From NCBI GenBank assembly GCA_945859865.1, contig CAMAOY010000010.1:1-35003 (forward strand): DNA of 35,003 nt, given 5' to 3'. The notes beneath the pieces were generated by a model. It ran no database searches. It was given only the letters and a program-made list of their open reading frames with translations, and was not told the origin of the DNA. Positions 25,822-34,983 of the stretch are shown here, one piece after another. Position 1 is the first letter of the stretch. Each line of letters opens with the position of its first letter. The translations under genes and the position numbers were made by a program. The DNA is from Phenylobacterium deserti. Lineage in GTDB: Bacteria; Pseudomonadota; Alphaproteobacteria; Caulobacterales; Caulobacteraceae.

Positions 25822-26679
25822 TTACCCGCCCTTCATCTCCATCAAGGCCGCCACCCGGTTAGCGGTGGACGGATGGGTGGAGAACAGGTTGTCCATCCCT
25901 TCGCCCGAAAGCGGATTGATGATGAACATGTGGCTGGTGGCCGGGTTGGCCTCGGCGTCGGGGTTTCTCACGCCCTGGGCATAGGCCTCGATCTTGCTGA
26001 GGGCGCTGGCCAGGGCCTCGGGATCTCCCGAAATCTCGGCACCCCCGCGGTCGGCCTCATACTCGCGGCCGCGGCTGATGGCCATCTGGACCAGGGCCGC
26101 CGCGATCGGCGCAAGGATCATGACCACAAGGCCCATGAGCCCGCCACCCCGCCGTTCGCCGTTGCTGGATCCGCCGCTGAAGGCAGCGAAGTTAGCCAGG
26201 CTCGAGATGGCGCCCGCTATGGTCGCGGTGATGGTCATGGTCAGGGTGTCGCGGTGCTTCACGTGCGCCAGCTCATGAGCCATGACGCCCCGGATCTCCC
26301 GCCGGTCCAGCATCTGCAGCAGGCCCCGGGTGGCCGCCACTGCGGCGTGATCCGGGTTCCGCCCGGTGGCGAAGGCGTTCGGCTGGTCCTGGTCGATGAT
26401 GTAGACCTTCGGTGCCGGCATTCCGGCCCGTGACGCCATCTCGAGCACATCCTCGGCATAGGCCCGGACCCGGGCGTCCTGGTGGGAGGCATCCACCGGC
26501 TGGGCCCGGTACATCTTCAGGACGATCTTGTCCGAGTTCCAGTAGCTGAACAGGTTCATGGCCATGGCGAGGCCGAAGGCGATCAGCATACCCCCGGGAC
26601 CGGCCATGCTGTAGCCGATCCCCAGGAAGATGGCCGTCAGGGCGGCCAGCAAGGTGAAGGTGCGAAGGGTGTTGCGCAT
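25822..26679 (-). CDS. htpX: Zinc metalloprotease HtpX (M48)
   Basis: [91 protein letters not shown]. Confidence 0.97.
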   Translation of the reverse strand: MRNTLRTFTLLAALTAIFLGIGYSMAGPGGMLIAFGLAMAMNLFSYWNSDKIVLKMYRAQPVDASHQDARVRAYAEDVLEMASRAGMPAPKVYIIDQDQPNAFATGRNPDHAAVAATRGLLQMLDRREIRGVMAHELAHVKHRDTLTMTITATIAGAISSLANFAAFSGGSSNGERRGGGLMGLVVMILAPIAAALVQMAISRGREYEADRGGAEISGDPEALASALSKIEAYAQGVRNPDAEANPATSHMFIINPLSGEGMDNLFSTHPSTANRVAALMEMKGG

Positions 26680-26745
26680 CGGAGTCCGCCGGAAGTTGTT
26701 GTCGAGAAAGTATAGGCTGTGGATCGTGTCCGTGGAAGACCGGCC

Positions 26746-28008
26746 TCAGGCGGGCCGGGCCTCCGCCTCCTGGGGATCCTCAATCTGGTTCTCCCACTTC
26801 GCCACCACCGCGCTGGCCACCGAGTTGCCCACCACGTTGGTGGCCGACCGGCCCATGTCGAGCAGCTGGTCCACGGCCAGGATGATGCCGATGCCGGCTT
26901 CCGGCAGGCCGAAATAGGCGAGGGTGGCGGCGATCACGACGATCGAGGCCTTGGGTACCCCAGCCATGCCCTTTGACGTCACCATCAGCAGGCCCAGCAT
27001 GGTGATCTGCTGCATCAGGGTCAGCTCGATCCCGTAGATCTGGGCGATGAACAGGGTCGCGAAGGTACAGTACATCATCGACCCGTCCAGGTTGAACGAG
27101 TAGCCAAGGGGCAGGACGAAGCTGGCCACCTTGCGCGAGACGCCGAACTTCTGCAGCGCCGCCAGCGTGCCCGGATAGGCGGCCTCGGACGAGGCGGTGG
27201 AAAAGGCCAGGAGCATGGGCTCGCGGATGCCAGCCACCAGCTTCAGACCCCGAAGCCCCACCACCAGGATCAGGGCCGCCAGCAGCAGGGTCCAGAGCAC
27301 GCCGAGGGACAGGTAGAAGCCGCCCACGAACTTGGCGTAGGCGCCCAGTATGTCCAGGCCCTCGACGGCGATCACCGAGGCGAGGGAGGCGAAGATGGCC
27401 GCCGGCGAGACCAGCATGACATAGCCGGTCACCTTCAGCATGATGGATGAGATTTGTTCGACTAGGGCCATGACCGCGGGCGCGCGATCTTCGATCGAGG
27501 CTATGGCCGTGCCGATGAAGACCGAGAAGACGACGATGGGCAGGATCTCGTTGTTGGCCATGGCCTTGATGATCGAGTCCGGCACCAGGTGGGTGGTCAG
27601 GAATTCCTTCAGGGTCAGCTTGGCGGCAGGCACCACCCCCCGGTCGGCCAGGGCCGAGGGGTCCAGGGTGATCCCGGCACCGGGCTGGATCAGGTGCACC
27701 ATCAAGAGGCCCACGGTCAGCGAAACGATGGAGGCCAGGAGGAACCAGGCGATCGACTTCACCCCGACCCGGCCGACAGCCGCGGCGTCCTCCATGTGGG
27801 CGATCCCGGCCACGAGGGTGGCGAAGACCAGGGGGGCAATGATCATCTTGATCATGCGCAGGAACAGGGTGGTGATCACCGACAGGCCCTCGGCGAAGGC
27901 CGCGGCCTGTTCCGGCGACAGGAAGTTGTGGGCGGCCCAGCCCGCCAGGACCCCTGTGACCATGGCCGCGATAACGAAGATGTTGAACAGGCGCATGGCG
28001 TTTCCCAA
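26746..28008 (-). CDS. Dicarboxylate/amino acid:cation symporter (DAACS family)
   Basis: LFLRMIKMIIAPLVFATLVAGIAHM, AFSTASSEAAYPGTLAALQKFGVSRKVASFVLPLGYSFNLDGSMMYCTFATLFIAQ, SKGMAGVPKASIVVIAATL; alternative start 27996. Confidence 0.94.
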   Translation of the reverse strand: MGNAMRLFNIFVIAAMVTGVLAGWAAHNFLSPEQAAAFAEGLSVITTLFLRMIKMIIAPLVFATLVAGIAHMEDAAAVGRVGVKSIAWFLLASIVSLTVGLLMVHLIQPGAGITLDPSALADRGVVPAAKLTLKEFLTTHLVPDSIIKAMANNEILPIVVFSVFIGTAIASIEDRAPAVMALVEQISSIMLKVTGYVMLVSPAAIFASLASVIAVEGLDILGAYAKFVGGFYLSLGVLWTLLLAALILVVGLRGLKLVAGIREPMLLAFSTASSEAAYPGTLAALQKFGVSRKVASFVLPLGYSFNLDGSMMYCTFATLFIAQIYGIELTLMQQITMLGLLMVTSKGMAGVPKASIVVIAATLAYFGLPEAGIGIILAVDQLLDMGRSATNVVGNSVASAVVAKWENQIEDPQEAEARPA

Positions 28009-28107
28009 GGGGCGGTTCCATTGCTGTTTTGGCCATAAACAGCCCCGCCGTCCATCCTGTGCGGCGCTCCCTCTCGGAATTCGGCCTGCGACGGGCTATG
28101 ATGGGGC

Positions 28108-29559
28108 ATGAAAGTTCAAGCTGAAGCCGAGCGCATCTGTGATGCGCTGGAGGCCGAGTACGACGCCTCCGTCACCTCTCTCCGTAACGCCCTCAGGGCC
28201 TTCCTGTCCGAAGGCATCGCCCCGGACCCGGCCCTGCGGGCCTCCGGTGCCTTCGCCTATCCCGCCCTTCGGCTGGAATGGCCTCCGGGCCAGGACTATC
28301 CGCGTCTCGCTCGTGCCTATGCCCGGCTAGGCGCGCCCGGCGCCTACGAGACCACCGTCACCCGGCCCCATCACTTCAGAGAATTCTTGGTTGAGCAGCT
28401 GTCCCTGCTCATGGCCGACTTCGACGTCACGGTCACCGTCTCCCGATCGTCCCAGGAAATCCCCTTCGCCTACGTCCTCGACGCCTCGGTCGACCTGGCC
28501 CGGGCCGACATCGGGTCCGCCGAGATCGCCCGGCACTTCCCGACCACCGAGCTGGCACACATCGGTGATGAGGTGGCCGACGGTCTCTGGGTTTCGCCTG
28601 TCGACGCCGCCCGGCCCCTGGCCCTCTTCGACGGCCTTCGCACTGACTTCTCCCTGGCGCGATTGACGCATTACACGGGCGCGCCCGCTGAGCACGTCCA
28701 GTCCTATGTGCTGTTCACCAACTACCACCGGTACGTTGATGAGTTCGTCCGCTGGTCCTGCGAGCGCCTGAAGGCGGACGATGGCTACACGGCCCTGTCC
28801 ACCGCCGGCGGCGTCCTGGTCACCCGGGACACGCCAAATCCCGAGCAGGTGGTGGCCGATGCGCCCTGGCGACGCCACCAGATGCCGGCCTACCACCTCA
28901 TGGCGCCGGGCCGCCGGGGCATCACACTGGTCAACATCGGCGTCGGCCCATCCAACGCCAAGACCATCACCGACCACCTTGCGGTGCTCAGGCCGCAGGC
29001 CTGGCTGATGATCGGCCATTGCGGCGGCCTGCGCGGGTCGCAGACCATCGGCGACTATGTCCTGGCCCACGCCTACCTGCGCGACGACCATGTCCTCGAC
29101 GACGTCCTGCCGCCGGAGATTCCCATACCGCCCATCGCCGAGGTGCAGGTCGCCCTCGGCCGCGCCGCCGAGGCCGTCACCGGTGAGAGCGGCGAAGCGC
29201 TCAAGCGGCGGCTTCGCACCGGTACCGTGGTCACCACCGACGACCGCAACTGGGAGCTGCGTTACTCCTCCAGCGCCCTCCGGTTCAACCAGTCCCGGGC
29301 CGTGGCCATCGACATGGAGAGCGCCACCATCGCCGCCCAGGGCTACCGGTTCCGGGTGCCCTACGGCACCCTCCTTTGCGTGTCTGACAAACCCCTGCAT
29401 GGCGAGATCAAGCTACCTGGCCAGGCCAACGCCTTCTACGACCGCGCCATCGGCCAGCACCTCCAGATCGGCCTCGCCACGGTGGATCTGCTCCGCCGCG
29501 AAGGGGCCGGCCTGCATTCCCGCAAGCTGCGCAGCTTCGACGAGCCGCCCTTCCGCTGA
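28108..29559 (+). CDS. amn: AMP nucleosidase
   Basis: YPALRLEWPPGQDYPRLARAYARLGAPGAYETTVTRPHHFREFLVEQL, QMPAYHLMAPGRRGITLVNIGVGPSNAKTITDHLAVLRPQAWLMIGHCGGLRGSQTIGDYVLAHAYLRDDHVLD, VAIDMESATIAAQGYRFRVPYGTLLCVSDKPLHGE. Confidence 0.96.
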   Translation: MKVQAEAERICDALEAEYDASVTSLRNALRAFLSEGIAPDPALRASGAFAYPALRLEWPPGQDYPRLARAYARLGAPGAYETTVTRPHHFREFLVEQLSLLMADFDVTVTVSRSSQEIPFAYVLDASVDLARADIGSAEIARHFPTTELAHIGDEVADGLWVSPVDAARPLALFDGLRTDFSLARLTHYTGAPAEHVQSYVLFTNYHRYVDEFVRWSCERLKADDGYTALSTAGGVLVTRDTPNPEQVVADAPWRRHQMPAYHLMAPGRRGITLVNIGVGPSNAKTITDHLAVLRPQAWLMIGHCGGLRGSQTIGDYVLAHAYLRDDHVLDDVLPPEIPIPPIAEVQVALGRAAEAVTGESGEALKRRLRTGTVVTTDDRNWELRYSSSALRFNQSRAVAIDMESATIAAQGYRFRVPYGTLLCVSDKPLHGEIKLPGQANAFYDRAIGQHLQIGLATVDLLRREGAGLHSRKLRSFDEPPFR

Positions 29560-29622
29560 TCGTGGGTGCTGACACGGGCCCGCGCTTCGCCTAATCGTCG
29601 CGCGCCGAACAGGGAGGGCGAA

Positions 29623-30792
29623 ATGCAGAGTTTCCAGCCGCCGAGACGTATCCTCATGGGGCCCGGCCCCTCCGACGTCAGCCCGCGGGTGCTCGCCGCC
29701 CTGTCCCGTCCGACCGTGGGTCACCTGGATCCGGCCTTCCAGGACCTGATGGAAGAGATCAAGGCCGCCCTGGCGCGCCTCTTCAACGCCCCCGACCACG
29801 TCTGCGTCCCCCTGCCGGCCCCCGGTACGGCGGGCATGGAGGCGGCCCTGATGAACCTGCTGGAACCCGGCGACCGGGCAGTGATCGCCGTCAACGGCGT
29901 CTTCGGCGGGCGCATGGTCGACATGGCGGGCCGGGCGGGCGCCGAGGTGGTCCGGGTCGACGCCCCCTGGGGCGAGCCCGTCGACGTCGCCGCTGTCGAG
30001 GCCGCCCTCGCCTCCGGGCCGGCCAAGGTTCTGGCCTTTGTCCATGCCGAGACCTCAACCGGGGTCCGCTCCGACGCCGCCGCCCTCTGCGCCCTAGCCC
30101 GCCGCCATGGCGCCCTGTCCATCGTTGATTGCGTCACCTCCCTGGGTGGGGTGCCCGTCGACGCCGCCGCATGGGACGCCGATGTGCTCTATTCCGGCAC
30201 CCAGAAGTGCCTCTCCGCCCCCCCCGGCCTGTCGCCAGTGGCCTTTTCCCGACGCGCCCTGGAGGCCGTCGCCGCCCGCACCACGCCGGTGCGCAACTGG
30301 CTGCTCGATGTCAGTCTGCTGATGGCCTACTGGGGCGGGGAGGGCGGCCGGACCTATCACCACACCGCCCCGATCAACACCCTCTACGGCCTGCACGAGT
30401 CCCTGGTCGCCCTGTTCGAGGAAGGCCAGCAGGCCGTCTTCGTCCGGCATGCCCGCATGCACGAGGCCCTGGTCGCTGGCCTGGAGGCCCTGGGCCTCCA
30501 GATGCTGGTCGCCCCTGAGCACCGCCTGCCCCAGCTCAATACGGTCCGGGTCCCGGAGGGCGTCGACGAGGCGGCTGTCCGCACCCGCCTGCTCGCGCAC
30601 TGGGATCTGGAGATCGGGGCCGGCCTTGGGCCGCTTAAGGGTCAGGTCTGGCGGATCGGCCTGATGGGCGCGTCGGCCAGTCCCTGGCATGTCCGAGTGT
30701 GCCTGACCGCCCTCGCCGACGCCCTGGGGGCCCAGGGACGTCAGGTCGACCTCACCGCCGCCCTCGACGCCGCCGACGCGCGCCTGGGCTGA
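29623..30792 (+). CDS. Class V aminotransferase (alanine-glyoxylate aminotransferase family)
   Basis: RRILMGPGPSDVSPRVLAALSRPTVGHLDPAF, HAETSTGVRSD, DCVTSLGGVPVD, YSGTQKCLSAPPGLSPVAFS, YHHTAPINTLYGLHESL. Confidence 0.93.
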   Translation: MQSFQPPRRILMGPGPSDVSPRVLAALSRPTVGHLDPAFQDLMEEIKAALARLFNAPDHVCVPLPAPGTAGMEAALMNLLEPGDRAVIAVNGVFGGRMVDMAGRAGAEVVRVDAPWGEPVDVAAVEAALASGPAKVLAFVHAETSTGVRSDAAALCALARRHGALSIVDCVTSLGGVPVDAAAWDADVLYSGTQKCLSAPPGLSPVAFSRRALEAVAARTTPVRNWLLDVSLLMAYWGGEGGRTYHHTAPINTLYGLHESLVALFEEGQQAVFVRHARMHEALVAGLEALGLQMLVAPEHRLPQLNTVRVPEGVDEAAVRTRLLAHWDLEIGAGLGPLKGQVWRIGLMGASASPWHVRVCLTALADALGAQGRQVDLTAALDAADARLG

Positions 30793-30848
30793 CAGGCGAC
30801 GCAGTCGGGCGCATAATTAGCTCTCAGGATTTGCTGAGGAGCGCCCCC

Positions 30849-31730
30849 ATGCATGACGACGACAACACCCCCCAAGAGCCGCAGTCGGGAACGGGACTGT
30901 CCCGCCGGGACCTTGGCGTCCTCGCCGCTGGCGCTGCGGTGGCGGTCTCCACCACGGCTGAGGGCGCGCCGCTCAAGGTGATGGAAATGGATGTCGAGGT
31001 GCAGACCCCGGATGGTCTCTGCGACGCCGTCTTCGTCCACCCCACAGGCAAGGCCCCCGCCGGGGGTTGGCCGGCGGTGCTGGTCTGGACGGACATCATG
31101 GGCCTGCGTCCCGTCTTCCGGCAGATGGCCAGCCGCATGGCCGCCGAGGGGTACGCCGTCCTGGTTCCCAACCCCTTCTACCGTAAGGGCCGGGCACCCA
31201 TGCCCTCTGGACCGGTCAACTGGGCCGATCCAGCCGATCGGGCCAAGCTCATGGAACTGAGGTCGGCCCTGACGCCGGAGGCCACGGCCCGGGACGCCAT
31301 CGCCGGATTCGCCTTCCTCGACGGCCAGTCCATGGTCGATCCCGGCAAGGGCGCGGGCGTGCAGGGCTATTGCATGGGCGGACCCATGGCCTTCCAGGCC
31401 GCCGCCGTCCTCCCGGACCGCGTCGCCGCCGTCGGGTCCTTCCACGGTGGGGGCCTGGTCACCGCGTCTCCCGACAGCCCGCACAGGCTGATCACCCGGA
31501 CCCGGGCGGATTACCTGGTGGCCATCGCCGAGAACGACGACCAGAAGGAGCCCCAGGCCAAGGATGACCTGAGGTCCGCCTTCAAGGCTGCGGGCCGCCC
31601 GGCCACGGTCGAGGTCTATGCGGGTGCCCAACACGGCTGGTGCATTGCGGGTTCGCCCGTTTACAACCCCGAAGGCGCGGAGAAGGCCTGGTCAGCCCTG
31701 CTCGCCCTCTACCGCCGCCGCCTTACCTGA
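30849..31730 (+). CDS. Dienelactone hydrolase family protein with putative Tat signal
   Basis: SRRDLGVLAAGAAVAV twin-arginine leader; WPAVLVWTDIMGLRPVFRQMASRMAAEGYAVLVPNPFYR, GVQGYCMGGPMAF, HGWCI. Confidence 0.9.
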   Translation: MHDDDNTPQEPQSGTGLSRRDLGVLAAGAAVAVSTTAEGAPLKVMEMDVEVQTPDGLCDAVFVHPTGKAPAGGWPAVLVWTDIMGLRPVFRQMASRMAAEGYAVLVPNPFYRKGRAPMPSGPVNWADPADRAKLMELRSALTPEATARDAIAGFAFLDGQSMVDPGKGAGVQGYCMGGPMAFQAAAVLPDRVAAVGSFHGGGLVTASPDSPHRLITRTRADYLVAIAENDDQKEPQAKDDLRSAFKAAGRPATVEVYAGAQHGWCIAGSPVYNPEGAEKAWSALLALYRRRLT

Positions 31731-32208
31731 CCGGCGATTTACCTGATCGTCGGCCGCGCAGGGCGCGGAAGAATCCCCGCAGCAGGTCGCCGGACTCCCT
31801 GGCCAGAACGCCTCCGGTGACCTCAGGCCGCCAGTGGCAGGTTGCCGTGTCGAAGACCCGCGCCCCGTGGACCACGCCGCCGCCCTTGGGATCATCGGCA
31901 CCGAACACCACCCGGCCGATCCGGGCGTGGCTTATGGCCCCGGCGCACATGGGGCAGGGCTCCAGGGTCACGTAGAGGGTCAGGCCGGTCAGCCGGTAGT
32001 TGCCAAGCCTGCGGGCCGCCGTGCGCAGGGCGCGAATCTCCGCATGGGCCGTGGGGTCCTGGTCCCCGATGGGCGCATTGCCCTCGGCCGCCAGCACCTC
32101 CCCCGTGGCCGGGTCGACAATGACCGCCCCCACCGGGGTCTCCCCTCGGTCTGCAGCGGCTTGCGCCTCGGCGAGCGCAATGCGCATGTATTCTGGGTCA
32201 TGGTCCAC
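31723..32208 (-). CDS. tadA: tRNA(Arg) adenosine(34) deaminase / nucleoside deaminase
   Basis: MRIALAEAQAAADRGETPVGAVIVD, DPTAHAEIRALRTAARRLGNYRLTGLTLYVTLEPCPMCAGAISHARIGRVVFGADDPKGG; GTG start at 32208 or ATG at 32187. Confidence 0.93.
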   Translation of the reverse strand: MDHDPEYMRIALAEAQAAADRGETPVGAVIVDPATGEVLAAEGNAPIGDQDPTAHAEIRALRTAARRLGNYRLTGLTLYVTLEPCPMCAGAISHARIGRVVFGADDPKGGGVVHGARVFDTATCHWRPEVTGGVLARESGDLLRGFFRALRGRRSGKSPVR

Positions 32209-33684
32209 GATCCGTTACGAACCCCCGCCGGCGGCGAAGGTCAATCCCCGGAGGGCGGCGGCGAGCGCGTCGCCAAGGCCCTGGCCCGTGCCGGCGTGGC
32301 CTCCCGCCGGGAGGTCGAGCGCCTGATCACCGAGGGCCGGGTTGCGTTGAACGGCCGCACACTGGATACCCCCGCAGTCCGCATCGACCCGGGCGACATA
32401 CTGACCGTGGACGGAGAAGTGATCGCCGACGCGGAGCCGGTCCGCCTGTTCCGCTATCACAAGCCCTCGGGCCTGATGACCTCGCATAACGATCCCCAGG
32501 GCCGCCCGACCGTCTTCCAGGCGCTTCCTCCAGGCCTTCCGCGGCTGATTTCCGTCGGCCGTCTCGACCTTGCGACAGAGGGCCTGCTCCTCCTCACCAA
32601 TGACGGGGGCGTGGCCCGGACCCTGGAACTGCCCGCCACGGGCCTCGTCCGCCGCTACAGGGCCCGCGCCTTTGGCCGGATCACCCAGGACAGGCTGGAC
32701 GCCCTCAAGGCCGGCGTAATGGTGGAAGGCGTTCGTTACGGCCCGGTCGAGGCGGTGATCGACAAGGCCCGGGAGGGTGTCTCCGGCGCCAACCTCTGGG
32801 TCAGCGTTACCCTCTCAGAGGGCAAGAACCGCGAGGTCCGTAAGGTGCTGGAATCGGTCGGCCTCAAGGTCAACCGGCTGATTCGCCTGGCCTACGGTCC
32901 CTTCGCCCTCTCCACCCTGCCTCCGGGCGAGATCGAAGAGGTGGGGCCAAGGGTGATCCGCGAACTCTTCAGCCACATCATCCCCCCCGAGGACCTGCCC
33001 GGGGGAGACAGGCCGAAGTGGAGCCGACGGGCCCCGGTCTCGGAAAAGCGCCGCGAGGTCGTGGCGGCGGAGACAACCCCTAAGGGCGATTCCGCCGACC
33101 GGGGTCGTCCCGCCTACAAGGCTGGCTGGGCCCGACCCAAACCGAAGGCACCGGGGGGATATCCGCCCCGGAAGCCTGGCGATCGCAAGCCCGACACCGG
33201 GAAGCCAGACGCCCGCAAGCCGGAAGCCCGGAAGCCCGTTGCCCGGAAGCCAGACGATCGGAAACCCGTTGCCCGGAAGCCTAGCGATCGGAAACCCGAT
33301 GCTCGGAAGCCTGACGATCGGAAACCCGTTGCCCGGAAGCCTAGCGATCGGAAACCCGATGCTTGGAAGCCTGACGATCGCAAGCCCGATGCTCGGAGAG
33401 CCGACACCGGCAAGCCAGGCGACCGGAAGCTAGCCGCCCCCAAACCCGGCACCCGGAAGCCGGCCGCCAGCAGGGCGGGGAAGACAGATATCGGCAGGCC
33501 GCCGGCGGGGCCCAAGGCCCGCTCCGGCGGCCCCACCCGCGCCGTCAGACCTTCTGGATCTCCACCGGACGGCGGGCGGCCTCCAGGGCCAGGCGGGCCG
33601 AAGCGGTCCGCATCACTTCCAGGAACGACCGGCGCTCCTCGGAAAGGCCCTCCGAAAGGGGGCGGTCGAGGGCCGCGCGGGTAA
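32200..33684 (+). CDS. RluB/RsuA-family rRNA pseudouridine synthase with long basic repetitive C-terminal tail
   Basis: S4 domain GERVAKALARAGVASRREVERLITEGRVALNG; RLFRYHKPSGLMTSHNDPQGRPTVFQALP, LISVGRLDLATEGLLLLTNDG, VTLSEGKNREVRKVLESVGLKVNRLIRLAYGPF; tail of RKPxx repeats. Confidence 0.93.
   Translation: MVHDPLRTPAGGEGQSPEGGGERVAKALARAGVASRREVERLITEGRVALNGRTLDTPAVRIDPGDILTVDGEVIADAEPVRLFRYHKPSGLMTSHNDPQGRPTVFQALPPGLPRLISVGRLDLATEGLLLLTNDGGVARTLELPATGLVRRYRARAFGRITQDRLDALKAGVMVEGVRYGPVEAVIDKAREGVSGANLWVSVTLSEGKNREVRKVLESVGLKVNRLIRLAYGPFALSTLPPGEIEEVGPRVIRELFSHIIPPEDLPGGDRPKWSRRAPVSEKRREVVAAETTPKGDSADRGRPAYKAGWARPKPKAPGGYPPRKPGDRKPDTGKPDARKPEARKPVARKPDDRKPVARKPSDRKPDARKPDDRKPVARKPSDRKPDAWKPDDRKPDARRADTGKPGDRKLAAPKPGTRKPAASRAGKTDIGRPPAGPKARSGGPTRAVRPSGSPPDGGRPPGPGGPKRSASLPGTTGAPRKGPPKGGGRGPRG
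33174..33480 (+). repeat. In-frame tandem repeat (15-bp/5-aa subunit, 60-bp higher-order unit) in the RluB-like tail
   Basis: 33241-33300 and 33301-33360 are 58/60 identical; subunits encode ARKPD DRKPV ARKPS DRKPD. Confidence 0.95.
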
Positions 33685-34348
33685 GCCGCTTGGCGGCGGC
33701 TATGCCCTCGGCCCCGCGCCCCTCCCATTCCTGCGCCATCTCCAGGGCCCGGGCCAGGGGGTCAGCCGCTAGCTCATGTACCAGGCCGATGGCATGGGCC
33801 TCCGCGCCCGTGAAGGTCAGGCCGCGCAGGATGATCTCCAGGGCCCTGGCCTCGCCCACCACCCGAGGCAGGCGCTGGGTGCCGCCGCCGCCGGGGAAGA
33901 TACCGATCCGGGTCTCGGGCAGGCCGATGGAAGCCGCTTCCGGCGTGGCGATCCGGAGGTCGCAGGCCAGGGCCAGCTCGAAGCCGCCGCCCTGGCAGAG
34001 GCCGTTGATGGCCGCCACCACCGGCTTGTCCACAGCCGCGATCATATCCGTCAGTTCCAGGAAGCCGGGCACCGGCGGCGGCGCGTCGGCGCGCGGCGGG
34101 GAAGGGGGTGGCCCGTCCTGCAGTCGGGCGCTCATGTCGGCCAGCTCGTCTACGTCATAGTGCCGGATGAAGATGCCGGGCACGCCCCCGGTCAGGATCA
34201 GGCAGCGCACCGTGGGATCGCCTAGTGCGACCTCCGCTTCGGTGTACATCTCCCGGGCACCGGCCGCGGTCATCGTGCCCCAGGGCGGGTTGGCATAGGT
34301 CAGGACGACCGCCGCCCCCTTGCGTTCGCGGGTCACCAGGCTCATCAC
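33545..34348 (-). CDS. Enoyl-CoA hydratase/isomerase family protein
   Basis: [36 protein letters not shown]-type core ([63 protein letters not shown]). Confidence 0.94.
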   Translation of the reverse strand: [267 protein letters not shown]

Positions 34349-34407
34349 GACCTCCCTGTCTGTCTTTATCCTGCCGCCACCCTAGACCTGACCGAGGCGA
34401 GCCCGCC

Positions 34408-34983
34408 ATGCGCATTGTTTCCGGCGCCCTCAAGGGCCGCAACCTCGTCGCGCCGCCCGGGCAGGCCACCCGGCCCACTTCCGACCGGGCCCGTCAGGCT
34501 GTCTTCAACATCCTGGAGCACGCCGCCTGGGCGCCGCCCCTGGCGGGCGCCCGGGTCATCGACCTCTTCGCCGGTTCGGGTGCCCTGGGGTTCGAGGCCC
34601 TGTCCCGGGGTGCAGCCTTCTGCCTCTTCGTGGAGACTGAGGCGGCCGCCCGGGGCGCCATCCGCGACAATGCCGAGGCCTTTGCCCTCTTCGGTCGCAC
34701 CCGCATCCACCGCCGGGACGCCACCGACCTGGGCGTCCGCCCCGGAGCCGACGGCCCGGCCTTCAACCTGGCCTTCCTCGACCCGCCCTACGGCCAGGGC
34801 CTGGGCGAGACCGCCCTGGCCTGCCTGCGCGAAGGCGGCTGGCTGGCCGCCGACGCCCTCGCCGTCCTCGAGACCGGCGCCGGCGACCCCACCCCGGAAA
34901 CGCCTGGCTACACTCTCCTCGACGCCCGCACCTGGGGCGCGGCAAAGGTCTGGTTCCTGCAGCTTGAGGGCGGTTCGGGCTAG
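34408..34983 (+). CDS. rsmD: 16S rRNA (guanine(966)-N(2))-methyltransferase
   Basis: MRIVSGALKGRNLVAPPG...TRPTSDRARQAVFNIL, VIDLFAGSGALGFEALSRGA, FLDPPYGQGLGE. Confidence 0.96.
   Translation: MRIVSGALKGRNLVAPPGQATRPTSDRARQAVFNILEHAAWAPPLAGARVIDLFAGSGALGFEALSRGAAFCLFVETEAAARGAIRDNAEAFALFGRTRIHRRDATDLGVRPGADGPAFNLAFLDPPYGQGLGETALACLREGGWLAADALAVLETGAGDPTPETPGYTLLDARTWGAAKVWFLQLEGGSG

Noticed and set aside
33239-33433. Plus-strand ORF resembling pentapeptide-repeat protein (LPGSLAIGNPMLGSLTIGNP)
   Set aside because: Same repeat artefact in a different frame; no independent start context.
33174-33480. Possible CRISPR-like direct repeats
   Set aside because: Repeats are contiguous, in frame and without unique spacers; coding tandem repeat, not CRISPR.
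33114-33728. Minus-strand ORF with repeating FRSSGFRASGFRSLGFRATG pentads
   Set aside because: The pentad pattern is a by-product of the 15-bp tandem repeat, which leaves all frames open; the RluB frame is supported by the conserved upstream domain.
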